From positions 62,001 to 126,000 of the forward strand of contig NZ_LQZQ01000049.1 in the NCBI RefSeq assembly GCF_001593005.1: a stretch of 64,000 nt of DNA, written 5' to 3'. The stretch's first letter is position 1; the number at the start of each line of letters is the position of its first letter. Source of the stretch: Roseivirga ehrenbergii (GTDB taxonomy: Bacteria; Bacteroidota; Bacteroidia; Cytophagales; Cyclobacteriaceae). The position numbers were made by a program, and so were the translations under genes. The notes beneath the pieces are model-generated. The model searched no databases, was not told the origin of the DNA, and was given only the letters and a program-made list of their open reading frames with translations. This document shows positions 1 to 9,011 of the stretch, piece after piece.

Positions 1-1432
1 CCTGCAATGGAATCAACACTACATTGTCTTTATTAAAGCCTAGGTCTTTGGTTCTCAAAAAGTCGATTTGGCTATTCATTAGTAGAGTGGTAATAACTAC
101 CGCAATGGAGATAAAAAACTGAAATGCCACTAAGACTTTTCTTAAGAAAACACTCTTAGGGCCAGTTTTTACACTTCCCTTCATAGCCACTAATACTGAA
201 ATGGCAGACAGATAAAAAGCAGGATAAATACCTGAAAATAAACCGATGATTATAGCAACCCCCAGCGACCCAAACAATAGAAGTGGATTGCCAAAGAAGT
301 TGAGTTGAAGGTCTTTTCCTAAAAGTGCATTTAAGTTTGTACCATGAATTAAAATGTTCACGATTAATATGGCCAACATCAATGAAAGAAAAGTAATGAT
401 GACCGATTCACTTAAGAATTGAGCGCGCAGTTTTCCTCTGCTTGATCCTAACACTTTTCGTACTCCTACTTCTTTAGATCGGTTGGTGGCCCTTGCCGTG
501 GCCAAGTTCATGTAATTTATGCTGGCTAACAGAAGAATGAAAATACCAATGGCGGTAAAGGCTTTTGTGTAGGTTAAGTTCCCAGTGGGTAAGTCGTATT
601 GCACTTTGGAGTTAAAGTGGATTTCTGCTAAAGGCCTTAATCGCGGGCTAAAGCCAGCATCTCCCAAGCCAGCTTGTAGCACTAAAGGCTTCATGTATTT
701 TTCAAAAAAGTCAGGAAACTTGTTGTAGATGTTATTCACATCATAGTTTTTCGGAAGCATGATGTAAGAATAGAGTGAGATATTCCACAACTGATTGGCT
801 TTTTGTTGACCTGTTTGTACAGGTTGCCCAGACGTAACTGTTGAGATGGAAATCAATCCTTCAAATGTGAGATGGACGTTGTCCGGTAAGTCTTTGATTA
901 TACCCGTTACCTTAAAGTTATTGTTATCGGTTTCTATTACTTGCCCCATTGCTTCGCCATTACCAAAAATACGCTTGGCGGCTGTTTGTGTGAGCACAAT
1001 ACTGCTAGGCTCTACTAAGGCCGTATTAGGGTTTCCTTCGATAAATTCATGAGTAAAAATGCTGAATACAGAAGAGTCAGCGAAGTATAGATTGTCTTGA
1101 TAAATGTTTTTATCACCAATTCTGAATAATTGCCTTCCAGCACCCATAAACCTTGTGAAATTCTGAATTTCAGGAAATTCTTCTTTCATCATTTCGGCCA
1201 ATACAAAAGAGCTAAGAGCAAATTCATCATCCTTAGGAGGGATTCTAAATTTAGATTCTACCCTATAAATCTGATCGTACTTTTCATGGTGTTTATCAAA
1301 GCTCATGTCGCTTTGAACATAAAGAAGAATGATAATAGCCACAGCCAAGCCAATAGCTAAACCGAAGATATTTAGGAATGAATAAAACTTATTACGAAGT
1401 AAGACTCTGAAGGCGTAGGAAAAATTCTTCAT
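1..1432 (-). CDS. ABC transporter permease, MacB/FtsX type (3' end outside window)
   Basis: This reading frame has a start but no stop inside the window. Translating the minus strand from the ATG at 1430-1432 gives MKNFSYAFRVLLRNKFYSFL, then a hydrophobic first membrane helix (about residues 18-40). A long extracytoplasmic MacB-like domain follows, with SFDKHHEKYDQIYRVE and the family-typical TQTAAKRIFG and VTGIIKDLPDNVHLTFEG. Towards the window edge the frame reads QIDFLRTKDLGFNKDNVVLI, typical of the segment after the second and third helices. At least 477 codons are present and the C-terminal FtsX half is missing. The family acts in the inner membrane with a separate ATPase in export or lipoprotein/cell-envelope processes; the substrate cannot be told. 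It resembles the permease at 49578-52184 but lacks the N-terminal prefix domain. No PadR gene lies directly upstream. Confidence 0.9.
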   Translation of the reverse strand, partial: MKNFSYAFRVLLRNKFYSFLNIFGLAIGLAVAIIILLYVQSDMSFDKHHEKYDQIYRVESKFRIPPKDDEFALSSFVLAEMMKEEFPEIQNFTRFMGAGRQLFRIGDKNIYQDNLYFADSSVFSIFTHEFIEGNPNTALVEPSSIVLTQTAAKRIFGNGEAMGQVIETDNNNFKVTGIIKDLPDNVHLTFEGLISISTVTSGQPVQTGQQKANQLWNISLYSYIMLPKNYDVNNIYNKFPDFFEKYMKPLVLQAGLGDAGFSPRLRPLAEIHFNSKVQYDLPTGNLTYTKAFTAIGIFILLLASINYMNLATARATNRSKEVGVRKVLGSSRGKLRAQFLSESVIITFLSLMLAILIVNILIHGTNLNALLGKDLQLNFFGNPLLLFGSLGVAIIIGLFSGIYPAFYLSAISVLVAMKGSVKTGPKSVFLRKVLVAFQFFISIAVVITTLLMNSQIDFLRTKDLGFNKDNVVLIPLQ

Positions 1433-1662
1433 AGAAGTGGTTTAAAGCTGATGAACAACAAGCTTAGTACCACTAAAGATGCCAAAGCTTTATATTGGTT
1501 TTAATGCTTTGTTAATCAATGGTTTGTGTTGAATATGAGTGGAGAGAGCTACGTTTTCTGTTCGCTATCGAACTGAATTATGAACGCATTCGTACAATTT
1601 ATGTGCTGTGTTTTTTGATTAACAGAAGGCAATTGAAACTGTATGCGCCAGATCGGCAATCT

Positions 1663-1695
1663 TCTGATTTAATGGTCTTTAGCGATTAAATCAGA
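1663..1695. repeat. Inverted repeat between the permease and the helicase
   Basis: TCTGATTTAAT (1663-1673) and ATTAAATCAGA (1685-1695) form a perfect 11-bp stem with an 11-base loop. It lies in the 291-base gap between the permease start and the 3' end of the helicase gene. It is AT-rich and has no T tract, so it is more likely an mRNA hairpin or protein site than a terminator. The rest of 1433-1723 shows nothing I can name. Confidence 0.4.
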
Positions 1696-1708
1696 ACGAC
1701 TTGCCATG

Positions 1709-1734
1709 AAAGGAGGTTTTATATTACCTCCTTT
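1709..1734 (-). terminator. Intrinsic terminator overlapping the helicase stop codon
   Basis: AAAGGAGGT (1709-1717) and ACCTCCTTT (1726-1734) form a 9-bp stem. The loop begins at the stop codon of the leftward DEAD-box gene, so the last Arg codons are part of the stem. A-rich and T-rich ends flank it on both strands. It could end the helicase transcript. Confidence 0.5.
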
Positions 1735-2938
1735 TAAATCCTTTTTTATTGCCGAAGGAGCGTTTGCCCTTGCTCTTATTTTTGACAGGGTCATAAACGG
1801 GGGCTTCTCCCAAAAATTCAGGCAAAGCTACTTTACGCACAGGTTTACCTATTAGATCTTCAATTTTGGAAAATTTGAACTGATCTTCTTCATTGATAAA
1901 AGTTACCGCTTCACCTTCAGAAGAAGCCCTGGCCGTACGGCCAATACGGTGGATGTAATCTTCCGCATCGTTGGGGACATCATAGTTAATCACCATGTCA
2001 ATATTGTCAATATCGATACCTCTTGAAATTACATCGGTAGCTACTAAAATTTGAAGTTTTCGGCTTTTAAATTCTCGAAGAATGTCTTCTCTGTCTTTTT
2101 GCTCTAAGTCAGAAGAAATTGGTTTCGCATTCATTTTTTCACGCTGTAGTTCTCTAGTGAGTTCTTTTACCTTCAGTTTTGTCGAAGCAAAAATCACCAA
2201 GCTAGGAATGTCGTTGAAGCGTAACAAATGCTTTACAAGGGCAATTTTCTGATTATTGTAGGTATTGAAAGCTACCTGAACCACCTTTTCGGCAGGTTTA
2301 GAAATGGCTATGCTGATTTCATGCGGGTCTTGCAGAATGTCTTTAGCCAGCTTCCTGATTTTTGGAGGCATAGTAGCTGAAAACATCAAGTTTTGTCTGT
2401 TTTTAGGCAAGAAACCAATGATGCGCATCAGGTCTTCATAAAAGCCCATGTCTAGCATTCGATCAGCCTCGTCCAGAATTAAGTGCTCTAAGTGATCAAT
2501 TTTAGCGTAACCCAAATTAAGGTGAGAAATAAGTTTCCCCGGTGTTCCCACAATAATATGAGCTCCTGTGGTCAACGCTTTCTTTTCTCTTGAAAATCCA
2601 TCGCCATCACCGCCACCATAAATCGGTAATGAAGTAGCTGGAGTAAAGTAGCCAAGGCCTTCAAGTTGCTGATCTATTTGCACGGCAAGCTCTCTGGTAG
2701 GGCAAATAATCAAGGTGTTGATTTGGCCGTCTGGTATTTCGTTCGAACAGATTTTATGTAGAATTGGTAGCAGGAAAGCAGCAGTTTTTCCGGTGCCCGT
2801 TTGAGCCACAGCAATTAAATCTTTGTTTTCAATAATTACTGGGATAGCTTGCTCTTGGATAGGGGTTGGGTTTTCAAAACCCATAGCATCCAAACCTTCC
2901 AATACACTTTCGTGGAGATTAAGTTCTTTAAATGTCAA
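1724..2938 (-). CDS. DEAD-box ATP-dependent RNA helicase
   Basis: The 404-aa protein carries the full superfamily 2 motif set in order: Q motif (GFENPTPIQEQ, about 20-30), Walker A AQTGTGKT (45-52), PTREL (80-84), TPGK (132-135), DEAD (156-159), SAT (187-189), ATDVISRGID (300-309) and HRIGRTAR (330-337). The short basic C-terminus (KNKSKGKRSFGNKKGFKRR) probably binds RNA. Such proteins unwind short RNA duplexes in ribosome assembly, mRNA decay or cold adaptation. It resembles the RhlE/DbpA group, but subfamily assignment needs a tree. It is monocistronic, divergent from the HMA gene, with a hairpin between them. A second, longer DEAD-box helicase lies at 34367. Confidence 0.95.
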   Translation of the reverse strand: MTFKELNLHESVLEGLDAMGFENPTPIQEQAIPVIIENKDLIAVAQTGTGKTAAFLLPILHKICSNEIPDGQINTLIICPTRELAVQIDQQLEGLGYFTPATSLPIYGGGDGDGFSREKKALTTGAHIIVGTPGKLISHLNLGYAKIDHLEHLILDEADRMLDMGFYEDLMRIIGFLPKNRQNLMFSATMPPKIRKLAKDILQDPHEISIAISKPAEKVVQVAFNTYNNQKIALVKHLLRFNDIPSLVIFASTKLKVKELTRELQREKMNAKPISSDLEQKDREDILREFKSRKLQILVATDVISRGIDIDNIDMVINYDVPNDAEDYIHRIGRTARASSEGEAVTFINEEDQFKFSKIEDLIGKPVRKVALPEFLGEAPVYDPVKNKSKGKRSFGNKKGFKRR

Positions 2939-2956
2939 GTGTGATTTATCTTTATG

Positions 2957-2980
2957 AGACTTAGGGAATTGCCTAAGTCT
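2957..2980. promoter_or_regulatory. Inverted repeat in the divergent helicase/HMA promoter region
   Basis: AGACTTAGG (2957-2965) and CCTAAGTCT (2972-2980) form a perfect 9-bp inverted repeat with a 6-base spacer. It sits in the 66-base gap between two divergent start codons. It could be an operator or a 5' UTR hairpin for either gene. No dedicated regulator is next to it. Confidence 0.4.
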
Positions 2981-3004
2981 GTTACAATTTAGATTGAAAA
3001 TTAA

Positions 3005-3238
3005 ATGAAAAAAGCCGTATATAAAACCAATATTAATTGTGGCAACTGTCTTTCTACGGTTACACCTTTCTTAAATGAGTTAAAAGAAGTGTCGGAATGG
3101 TCTGTAGATTTAAGCAGTAAAGATAGACTGCTTACCGTGAAGGCCGAAAATATTGATTCTGACCGAGTTATTCAAGCGGTTGAACAAGCAGGATTCAAGG
3201 CAGAAAAAAAGCAGTCCGTTTTTGGTAAGTTATTTTAA
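3005..3238 (+). CDS. Heavy-metal-associated (HMA) domain protein
   Basis: This 77-aa protein is a single ferredoxin-like HMA domain. The metal-binding CxxC lies near the N-terminus in INCGNCLSTV (residues 11-20), followed by a typical strand-helix pattern (LLTVKAENIDSDRVIQAVEQAGFKAE). HMA proteins of this size bind soft metals such as copper or zinc and act as chaperones or buffers in the cytoplasm. The usual Met before the first Cys is absent. No metal ATPase is adjacent, so the partner is unknown. Its stop overlaps the end of convergent trkH by 4 bases, leaving no room for an intergenic terminator. Confidence 0.85.
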   Translation: MKKAVYKTNINCGNCLSTVTPFLNELKEVSEWSVDLSSKDRLLTVKAENIDSDRVIQAVEQAGFKAEKKQSVFGKLF

Positions 3239-4710
3239 TTCTTCTTCCAGAAGTAAGGAGAAAGTAACATAAGTACGGTGAATAACTCTAGCCTACCTAA
3301 AAGCATCAAGAAAGAGAGGAGCCATTTTCCTGGGGCTGGTATATTATAGAAGTTGTCCAAAGGGCCTACATTTCCAATTCCAGGCCCAACGTTACCCAAT
3401 GATGTAGCCACGGCTCCAAAGGCAGTGTCGAAGTCTACATTCATGGTAGAGAGTAAGATTACTCCCAAAATCATCACCAAAATATAGATCATAATAAAGG
3501 CCAGTACATTCGACACAACTCCTTGTTCAATGGCTTTTCCGCTTATTCTTACAGGAATAACTGCCGATGGATGAAGTTGCCTTTTTAATTCTAAAAATGA
3601 GTTTTTGAACAACACTACATGTCGAATCACTTTAACACCACCAGCTGTGGAACCGGCAGAACCTCCAACTAATAATAGAATGAAAAAAAGTGTGGTAAGA
3701 AAAGGTGCCCAAGCGGTATAGTCGGCTGATACAAAACCAGTTGTTGTAATGATCGAAACCACTTGAAAGAGTGAATCTCTGAATGATTTTTCAAGTCCAC
3801 TATCCGTAGCAATAAATACCGTAATGGTAACAATAAGCGCTATAACGATTGTGAAAATGCTGTAAACAATGAACTCTTCGTTTTTAAATACTTTTTTGAA
3901 ATTCCTTTTAAGTGCGTAGTAGGTAAGCGTAAAACTAGTGCCCGCTAAAAACATAAATACGATCAATACATATTGAATAAAAGGAGAATCATAATGTGCT
4001 GCACTGGCATTTTTAGTAGAAAAACCTCCAGTAGCCATGGTGGTAAGCGAATGATTCACTGCATCGTAAATGGTCATTCCACCGAAGTAGAGAAGAATGG
4101 CTTCTGCAACAGTTAAGCCTACATAAATAAACCATAGGCGTTTGGCAGTATCTTGTATTCTAGGTTGTAATTTGTCGGGCGTAATGCCAGGGGCTTCTGC
4201 CACAAAAAGCTGCATGCCACCAATACCTAAAAATGGAAGAATGGCTACGGCCAATACAATAATACCCATCCCTCCAATCCATTGGGTAAGACTTCGCCAT
4301 AATAAAATCCCTTTTGGAACGGCCTCTATATCATTAAGAATTGAAGCTCCTGTGGTCGTATAGCCAGAGATGGTCTCAAAAAAAGCATTGGTAAAATCAG
4401 GAATACTATTACTCAACACAAATGGCAGTGCCCCAAAAATTGACATAAAAATCCAGCCTGATGTAACAACAATGTACCCATCACGTTTTTTGAGTTCTTT
4501 GTCTGGAAGTTTTCGTGTAAAGAATTTCATTGAAAACCCCACCAATGCTGTAATGGCTGCTGAAGAGGCAATGGCTATTAAATCATGTTCGCCATAATAA
4601 ATGGATACAGGCAGACAAAGAGCCATAAAGCCGGCATTCATCATAAGAAGAATACCGAGGACTTTTGAAATTGCTTTAATATTGAACCTCATCTGTCTGT
4701 AATTTATCAA
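3235..4710 (-). CDS. trkH: Trk potassium uptake protein TrkH
   Basis: The 491-aa inner-membrane protein has the four pore-loop architecture of the SKT/TrkH family. Filter-like segments are visible in order: ETISGYTTTGASIL, TTMATGGFSTKN, SIITTTGFVSADY and ATSLGNVGPGIG, each with a conserved Gly. Its length matches E. coli TrkH. It forms the ion-conducting subunit that takes up K+ with the cytosolic RCK-domain partner TrkA. The ATG overlaps the stop of trkA by 4 bases (ATGA), so the two are translationally coupled from one leftward transcript. The gene end overlaps the convergent HMA gene. Confidence 0.95.
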   Translation of the reverse strand: MINYRQMRFNIKAISKVLGILLMMNAGFMALCLPVSIYYGEHDLIAIASSAAITALVGFSMKFFTRKLPDKELKKRDGYIVVTSGWIFMSIFGALPFVLSNSIPDFTNAFFETISGYTTTGASILNDIEAVPKGILLWRSLTQWIGGMGIIVLAVAILPFLGIGGMQLFVAEAPGITPDKLQPRIQDTAKRLWFIYVGLTVAEAILLYFGGMTIYDAVNHSLTTMATGGFSTKNASAAHYDSPFIQYVLIVFMFLAGTSFTLTYYALKRNFKKVFKNEEFIVYSIFTIVIALIVTITVFIATDSGLEKSFRDSLFQVVSIITTTGFVSADYTAWAPFLTTLFFILLLVGGSAGSTAGGVKVIRHVVLFKNSFLELKRQLHPSAVIPVRISGKAIEQGVVSNVLAFIMIYILVMILGVILLSTMNVDFDTAFGAVATSLGNVGPGIGNVGPLDNFYNIPAPGKWLLSFLMLLGRLELFTVLMLLSPYFWKKN

Positions 4711-6053
4711 ATAAAGTAAGACTCTACTTTATTGATACTTTCTGGTTTCGATAGCACTACTACTCTGTCTTTTGGTTGAAATCTAAAATCACCAGGAGTG
4801 GTGAAACCTCTGCCATCACGAATAACACCGCCAATAATTGCGGTTTTCGGGAATTGAAGGTTCCTTAATTGGTGCTGGGTAATCTTTGAGCCTTCTTTTA
4901 CTTCAAACTCAAGAATTTCTGCGTCTACACCATGAATACTGGTAATGGATACAATATCACCTTGCCTAATATGGCGGAAGATAAAGTTGGCTGCAATGAG
5001 CTTTTTGTTGATCATAGTATCCACTCCAATGCTTTGAGAAAGGTGGATGTAGTCCATGTTTTCTACCATTGCAATGGTTTTCTTCACCCCATTGTTTTTG
5101 GCTACCAAACAGGAAATAATATTGGTTTCTGAGTTTCCAGTTACAGCAATAAATGCATCAATATCGCTAATGCCTTCTTCATGAAGTAAGTCTACATTTC
5201 TGCCGTCTCCATTAATTACCATCGCATCAGGAAGTTGATCGGCAAGTTCGAAACACTTCTGAGGGTCGCGCTCAATGATTTTAACATTGTAACGGTTACT
5301 TAAGATTTTAGCTGCATGAAACCCAACTCTTGACCCTCCTAAAATCATTACACTTTTAACGGGCTCTTTTTTCTTGGCAGCCAAGAAGAGTAGTTTTTCA
5401 ACCCCGTCAGGTTGTGCTACAAAATAGGCATGGTCGTTTACCTGAAACTTAGTGTTTCCGTATGGAATTAATGTTTCATCGTGGCGTAGAATGGCCACGG
5501 TCATAAACTTCTGATCAGGATTTAATTTGGCTACCTCCATCATGGTTTTACCGTTCAGAGGGCTGTTTTCTGCGATATTTACCCCAATTAAAGAAAGAAG
5601 CCCCTTTTCAAATTCAAAACTGTCGGTGAGAGCTACTTCTTTTAAAAGTCTTTTAATTTCTTTGGCGGCTAGCGACTCTGGAGAAATGATATCATCAATC
5701 CCTAGATGTTTAAGGTTGAGTTTATCTTTTTGATAGATAAACTCGGTATTCGAGATTCTTGCAATGGTTCTCTTTGCGCCCAAGTGCTTGGCTATAATGG
5801 CCGTGGCTATATTGGCGTCTTCTGATGAAGTTACGGCAATAAGTAGGTCTGCTTCTGAAACTCCCGCTTCCTCCAAAACACTGTATGAAGTGGAGTTTCC
5901 TTTAATTGTAGACGCATCTACAGAGTTTGACGCAGACTTCAACTTATCTGCCACTTGGTCAATCAGTACAATGTTCTGACCTTCAGCGCATAGTAATTTA
6001 GCCAAATGAAATCCCACATTCCCAACACCCGCAATTATTACTCTCATTGTCAT
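4707..6053 (-). CDS. trkA: Trk system potassium transporter subunit TrkA
   Basis: The 448-aa cytosolic regulator has two tandem RCK modules, each a Rossmann TrkA_N domain plus a TrkA_C domain. The first nucleotide-binding loop is VIIAGVGNVGFHLAKLL at the N-terminus; the second is VMILGGSRVGFHAAKILS at about residue 236. This is the standard length for two-domain TrkA. It gates TrkH in response to nucleotides (NAD(H), ATP/ADP). The next gene downstream is trkH with a 4-base overlap. An 79-base gap separates it from mscS, so osmotic functions cluster here. Confidence 0.95.
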   Translation of the reverse strand: MTMRVIIAGVGNVGFHLAKLLCAEGQNIVLIDQVADKLKSASNSVDASTIKGNSTSYSVLEEAGVSEADLLIAVTSSEDANIATAIIAKHLGAKRTIARISNTEFIYQKDKLNLKHLGIDDIISPESLAAKEIKRLLKEVALTDSFEFEKGLLSLIGVNIAENSPLNGKTMMEVAKLNPDQKFMTVAILRHDETLIPYGNTKFQVNDHAYFVAQPDGVEKLLFLAAKKKEPVKSVMILGGSRVGFHAAKILSNRYNVKIIERDPQKCFELADQLPDAMVINGDGRNVDLLHEEGISDIDAFIAVTGNSETNIISCLVAKNNGVKKTIAMVENMDYIHLSQSIGVDTMINKKLIAANFIFRHIRQGDIVSITSIHGVDAEILEFEVKEGSKITQHQLRNLQFPKTAIIGGVIRDGRGFTTPGDFRFQPKDRVVVLSKPESINKVESYFI

Positions 6054-6132
6054 ATCCGAAAATCGCTATGTTTAGCTTAAATCCTAGTGGTGCAAGTAAA
6101 TGCTTTTAACAATATGCCAAAAAGGATTTCTA

Positions 6133-7287
6133 TCATTTTTGAGGAAGTGCACTTCCAGATTTTATGTGAATATCTCTTTGAGGGAAAGGGATCTCTACAT
6201 TGTGCTCTTTAAACTTCTCAAATATCAAGTAATACAGCTGGCTTTTTAATACGGTAGGCCTGTTTATATAAGTGCTTGTCCATACTAATAAGTCGAAATT
6301 CAGAGAATTATCACCATACTCTTTAAAAAGCACATCGGGTGGAGGTGTTTGTAGTACATCAGGGTGTTTGGTGGCTATGCCCAATAAAATTGATTTAATG
6401 TGCGCAGGATCTTCTTTATAAGCCACTCCAACAGGAACATGAAAACGAATATTTCTACCACTATGGCTCCAGTTAATAACAGGTTTGCTGATGAATTCTG
6501 CATTAGGGATAATGATTGAAATATTATCATTGGTACTCACCGTAGTAGCTCTTGAAGAAATCCTGACAATATCGCCAGTTACTTGACCTACTTCAATTCG
6601 ATCACCTACTTTAATGGGACGCTCAAAAAGTATAATTAAACCCGAAATGAAATTGTTAGCAATATTCTGAAGTCCAAAACCTATACCAACACCAAGTGCA
6701 CCTGCCAAAACATTTAATGACCCTAGTTCAATTGTACTTTGTATAATAATGAGACCTCCAATTAAAACAGCAACATATTGAAAAATAGTACCGATGGACT
6801 GGTTTACACCAATATCATCGGAATAACGACTCATGACTTGTTTTACAAAGATGATTTTAAGTTTTCCACTTAAAAAAACGAGTAAAACCAATAAGAAAAT
6901 TACCCTGAGCAACTCGAAAAGCATTAATGGGTCTTCTCCAGTTTTGCCCAGCGCAAAGTTTAAACTTGAGTCTTTATCTATTCCAATAGCAGTAAGCGCT
7001 ATTAACAAACCGAAAAACAGAATAATGTATTTGGTAGTGTTTCCTATTGAAAGAATTGTTTTTCTATCTTCAATGTATTTGCCCAACACTTTATTAATTA
7101 GGATAGACCTTACCAGGTTACCCAGTAGATTAATTAATATCAAGAAAACTACAGGCAGAACCACTTCAGCGATGGTGAACTCTATTCCTAAAAAAGAAAT
7201 AGGCTCGCTGATGAATGGAATACTATCATTAATAGAGATAATTAGCTGGTCATAGCTAGACAATACCTCTTCTAAGTCATTTTGCAT
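6133..7287 (-). CDS. Mechanosensitive ion channel, MscS family
   Basis: The 384-aa protein has several N-terminal hydrophobic helices (around residues 26-60, 80-105, 125-150, 165-185). They are followed by the MscS core: the Gly/Ala-rich pore helix GALGVGIGFGLQNIANNFIS, the beta domain (LFERPIKVGDRIEVGQVTGDIVRIS) and the C-terminal alpha/beta domain. Members open on membrane tension and release solutes after hypo-osmotic shock. It is larger than E. coli MscS (286 aa) because of extra N-terminal helices. It lies in the same direction as trkA-trkH and just downstream of queA with a 27-base gap. The association with K+ uptake fits osmotic homeostasis. Confidence 0.92.
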   Translation of the reverse strand: MQNDLEEVLSSYDQLIISINDSIPFISEPISFLGIEFTIAEVVLPVVFLILINLLGNLVRSILINKVLGKYIEDRKTILSIGNTTKYIILFFGLLIALTAIGIDKDSSLNFALGKTGEDPLMLFELLRVIFLLVLLVFLSGKLKIIFVKQVMSRYSDDIGVNQSIGTIFQYVAVLIGGLIIIQSTIELGSLNVLAGALGVGIGFGLQNIANNFISGLIILFERPIKVGDRIEVGQVTGDIVRISSRATTVSTNDNISIIIPNAEFISKPVINWSHSGRNIRFHVPVGVAYKEDPAHIKSILLGIATKHPDVLQTPPPDVLFKEYGDNSLNFDLLVWTSTYINRPTVLKSQLYYLIFEKFKEHNVEIPFPQRDIHIKSGSALPQK

Positions 7288-7314
7288 AAGTGGTTACCAA
7301 TATAGCACATTTCT

Positions 7315-8526
7315 TTACTTGGGCAGTAAAAAAGATGAATCGCCATAGCTCAGAAAGCGATAACCATTGTTGTCAGCTTCTTGATATACTTTGCGCCAAT
7401 CTTCGCCAATAAATGCGGCTACCAGTAAAATCAAAGTGCTTCCAGGTTGATGGAAATTGGTGATCAAACCATCACAAACTCTAAATTGGTACCCAGGAAA
7501 AATGAAAATTTCTGTTGTGCCAATTACTTGACTTAATTCGTTTTTGTCCATCCATTTCAGAATGGCAGAAAAGGCTTCTGAACGACTGGCTTCATGTTTA
7601 GATTGGTAAGGCTCCAATTTCTGAATGGAGAAATCTTCATTCCCATTTATTAGTCGAACACCAAACCAATAAAGGCTTTCCAAAGTACGCATTGAAGTTG
7701 TACCAATGGCAATGATCTTTCCTTCGGCCTCAACTACACTCTGAATACTCTGTCTATTTACCACCATTTGTTCCGAATGCATTGGGTGTTCCAATATATT
7801 TTCGGTTTTAATAGGCTGAAAAGTACCAGCACTAACATGGAGCGTAAGGAAACTTTCTTTAATCCCTCGGTTAGCCAAAGACTTCAGAATTTCTGGAGTG
7901 AAATGTAGACCCGCTGTGGGGGCGGCTACAGCACCGTCATGTGCTGAGTAAACGGTTTGATAACGTGGTTTGTCATCTTCTTCTGGCTGTCGGTTTAAGT
8001 AGGGGGGAAGTGGCACCTTACCAGAAGCTTCAACTATTTCTGAAAACGAAATAGAGTCGTCATTCCAACTGAATTGAATTTGTCGCTTTTCTCGATCGTG
8101 AATACTGGCCTGAAGTGTGATTTTATTGTCGTCAATAATCAACTCTCTCACCAAAGGAATGTCTTCCTTCCATTTTTTGACATTGCCAATCATGCATTCC
8201 CAAATCACGGTTTCACGCTCTTCCATTACAATACTTAAGATGGGTGAAGGCGAAATGGGCTTGAGTAGAAAAATCTCTATTTGAGCACCAGTCGATTTAT
8301 GAAAAATCAATCGGGCTGGAATTACTTTAGTATTGTTAAAAAAAAGCGTGGATTGATCAGGAATGAGTTCTTCAATCTCCTTAAAACTCTTATGCTCAAT
8401 TGAGCCATTATGATAATGCAGAAGCTTAGACTGATCTCTTTTGGCTAACGGATATTTAGCAATTCGTTCATCAGGTAATGAGTAAGTGTAATCGCTCAGG
8501 TTAATCTCTTTCTCTGTATTCATCAT
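7315..8526 (-). CDS. queA: S-adenosylmethionine:tRNA ribosyltransferase-isomerase QueA
   Basis: The protein is 403 aa from 8526, or 402 aa from the second ATG at 8523. It has the QueA signature: the N-terminal DYTYSLPDERIAKYPLAKRD, the central PTAGLHFTPEIL, the SAGTFQP segment and the C-terminal ITNFHQPGSTLILLVAAFIG. QueA transfers the ribosyl part of SAM to preQ1 at the wobble position of GUN-type tRNAs, forming epoxyqueuosine. No other queuosine gene is in the window. It is probably first in a transcript with mscS. Confidence 0.95.
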   Translation of the reverse strand: MMNTEKEINLSDYTYSLPDERIAKYPLAKRDQSKLLHYHNGSIEHKSFKEIEELIPDQSTLFFNNTKVIPARLIFHKSTGAQIEIFLLKPISPSPILSIVMEERETVIWECMIGNVKKWKEDIPLVRELIIDDNKITLQASIHDREKRQIQFSWNDDSISFSEIVEASGKVPLPPYLNRQPEEDDKPRYQTVYSAHDGAVAAPTAGLHFTPEILKSLANRGIKESFLTLHVSAGTFQPIKTENILEHPMHSEQMVVNRQSIQSVVEAEGKIIAIGTTSMRTLESLYWFGVRLINGNEDFSIQKLEPYQSKHEASRSEAFSAILKWMDKNELSQVIGTTEIFIFPGYQFRVCDGLITNFHQPGSTLILLVAAFIGEDWRKVYQEADNNGYRFLSYGDSSFLLPK

Positions 8527-8625
8527 TTGCGATGCAATTTATTAAGGCACAACCGTAAACGGAGATAGATTGAAACTTTTTTCTATCTGATTAGTAAAAT
8601 GAGTAAATCTTAAACAATCAATATT

Positions 8626-8742
8626 ATGGGAAAAGGAGACATAAAAACCAAGAAAGGCAAAATCGCCAACGGAAGTTTTGGCGTTAACCGTCCTCGGAAA
8701 GCGAGTAAAATCGTTAGTCCTAAACCAAAAACAAAGCGCTGA
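8626..8742 (+). CDS. Small ribosomal protein THX (bTHX)
   Basis: This 38-aa ORF is very basic. It begins MGKGDIKTKKGKIANGSFG and continues VNRPRKASKIV with a Lys-rich end. That is the THX family pattern (MGKGDxKTKKGKI.xGSYG..RP.K). The protein binds 16S rRNA in the head of the 30S subunit and is common in Bacteroidota and Thermus. A strong intrinsic terminator follows 30 bases after the stop, as expected for a short monocistronic gene. It is divergent from queA, with a 99-base gap. No clear -7 box was found upstream. Confidence 0.9.
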   Translation: MGKGDIKTKKGKIANGSFGVNRPRKASKIVSPKPKTKR

Positions 8743-8772
8743 ATTAAGTGCTAATCAATTGAACAAATTTAT

Positions 8773-8800
8773 GTGAGGTCGGCAGAAATGCCGACCTCAC
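8773..8800 (+). terminator. Intrinsic terminator after the THX gene
   Basis: GTGAGGTCGGCA (8773-8784) and TGCCGACCTCAC (8789-8800) form a perfect 12-bp stem with a GAAA tetraloop. TGTTTTTAGG follows. It is one of the strongest terminators in the window. A 69-aa ORF on the other strand across it is a by-product. Confidence 0.9.
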
Positions 8801-8967
8801 TGTTTTTAGGTATTCAAAAGTGTTCACATGATCGGTCGTTTTCGTACACTTTTTTATTAGTAATGGATTGTGATTTGAGTTAAGTGTTTGATTTTTAGGT
8901 TTATAACTGTTTTGGCATGCCGATTGGAAAGAAGTTGGCAAGGTTAAAAACAATAAGGTTAAAATTA

Positions 8968-8987
8968 ACCGCCTTTGGTCGGGCGGT
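8968..8987 (+). promoter_or_regulatory. 5' UTR hairpin upstream of the 9012 gene
   Basis: ACCGCC (8968-8973) and GGCGGT (8982-8987) form a 6-bp GC-rich stem with an 8-base loop. It ends 24 bases before the ATG of the secreted-protein gene. It could protect the mRNA or affect translation. Function is not shown. Confidence 0.3.
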
Positions 8988-9011
8988 AACTCAAAATATC
9001 AAAACAACAAC

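Noticed and set aside
8744-8953. 69-aa ORF on the minus strand
   Set aside because: It crosses the strong terminator of the THX gene and has no family features.
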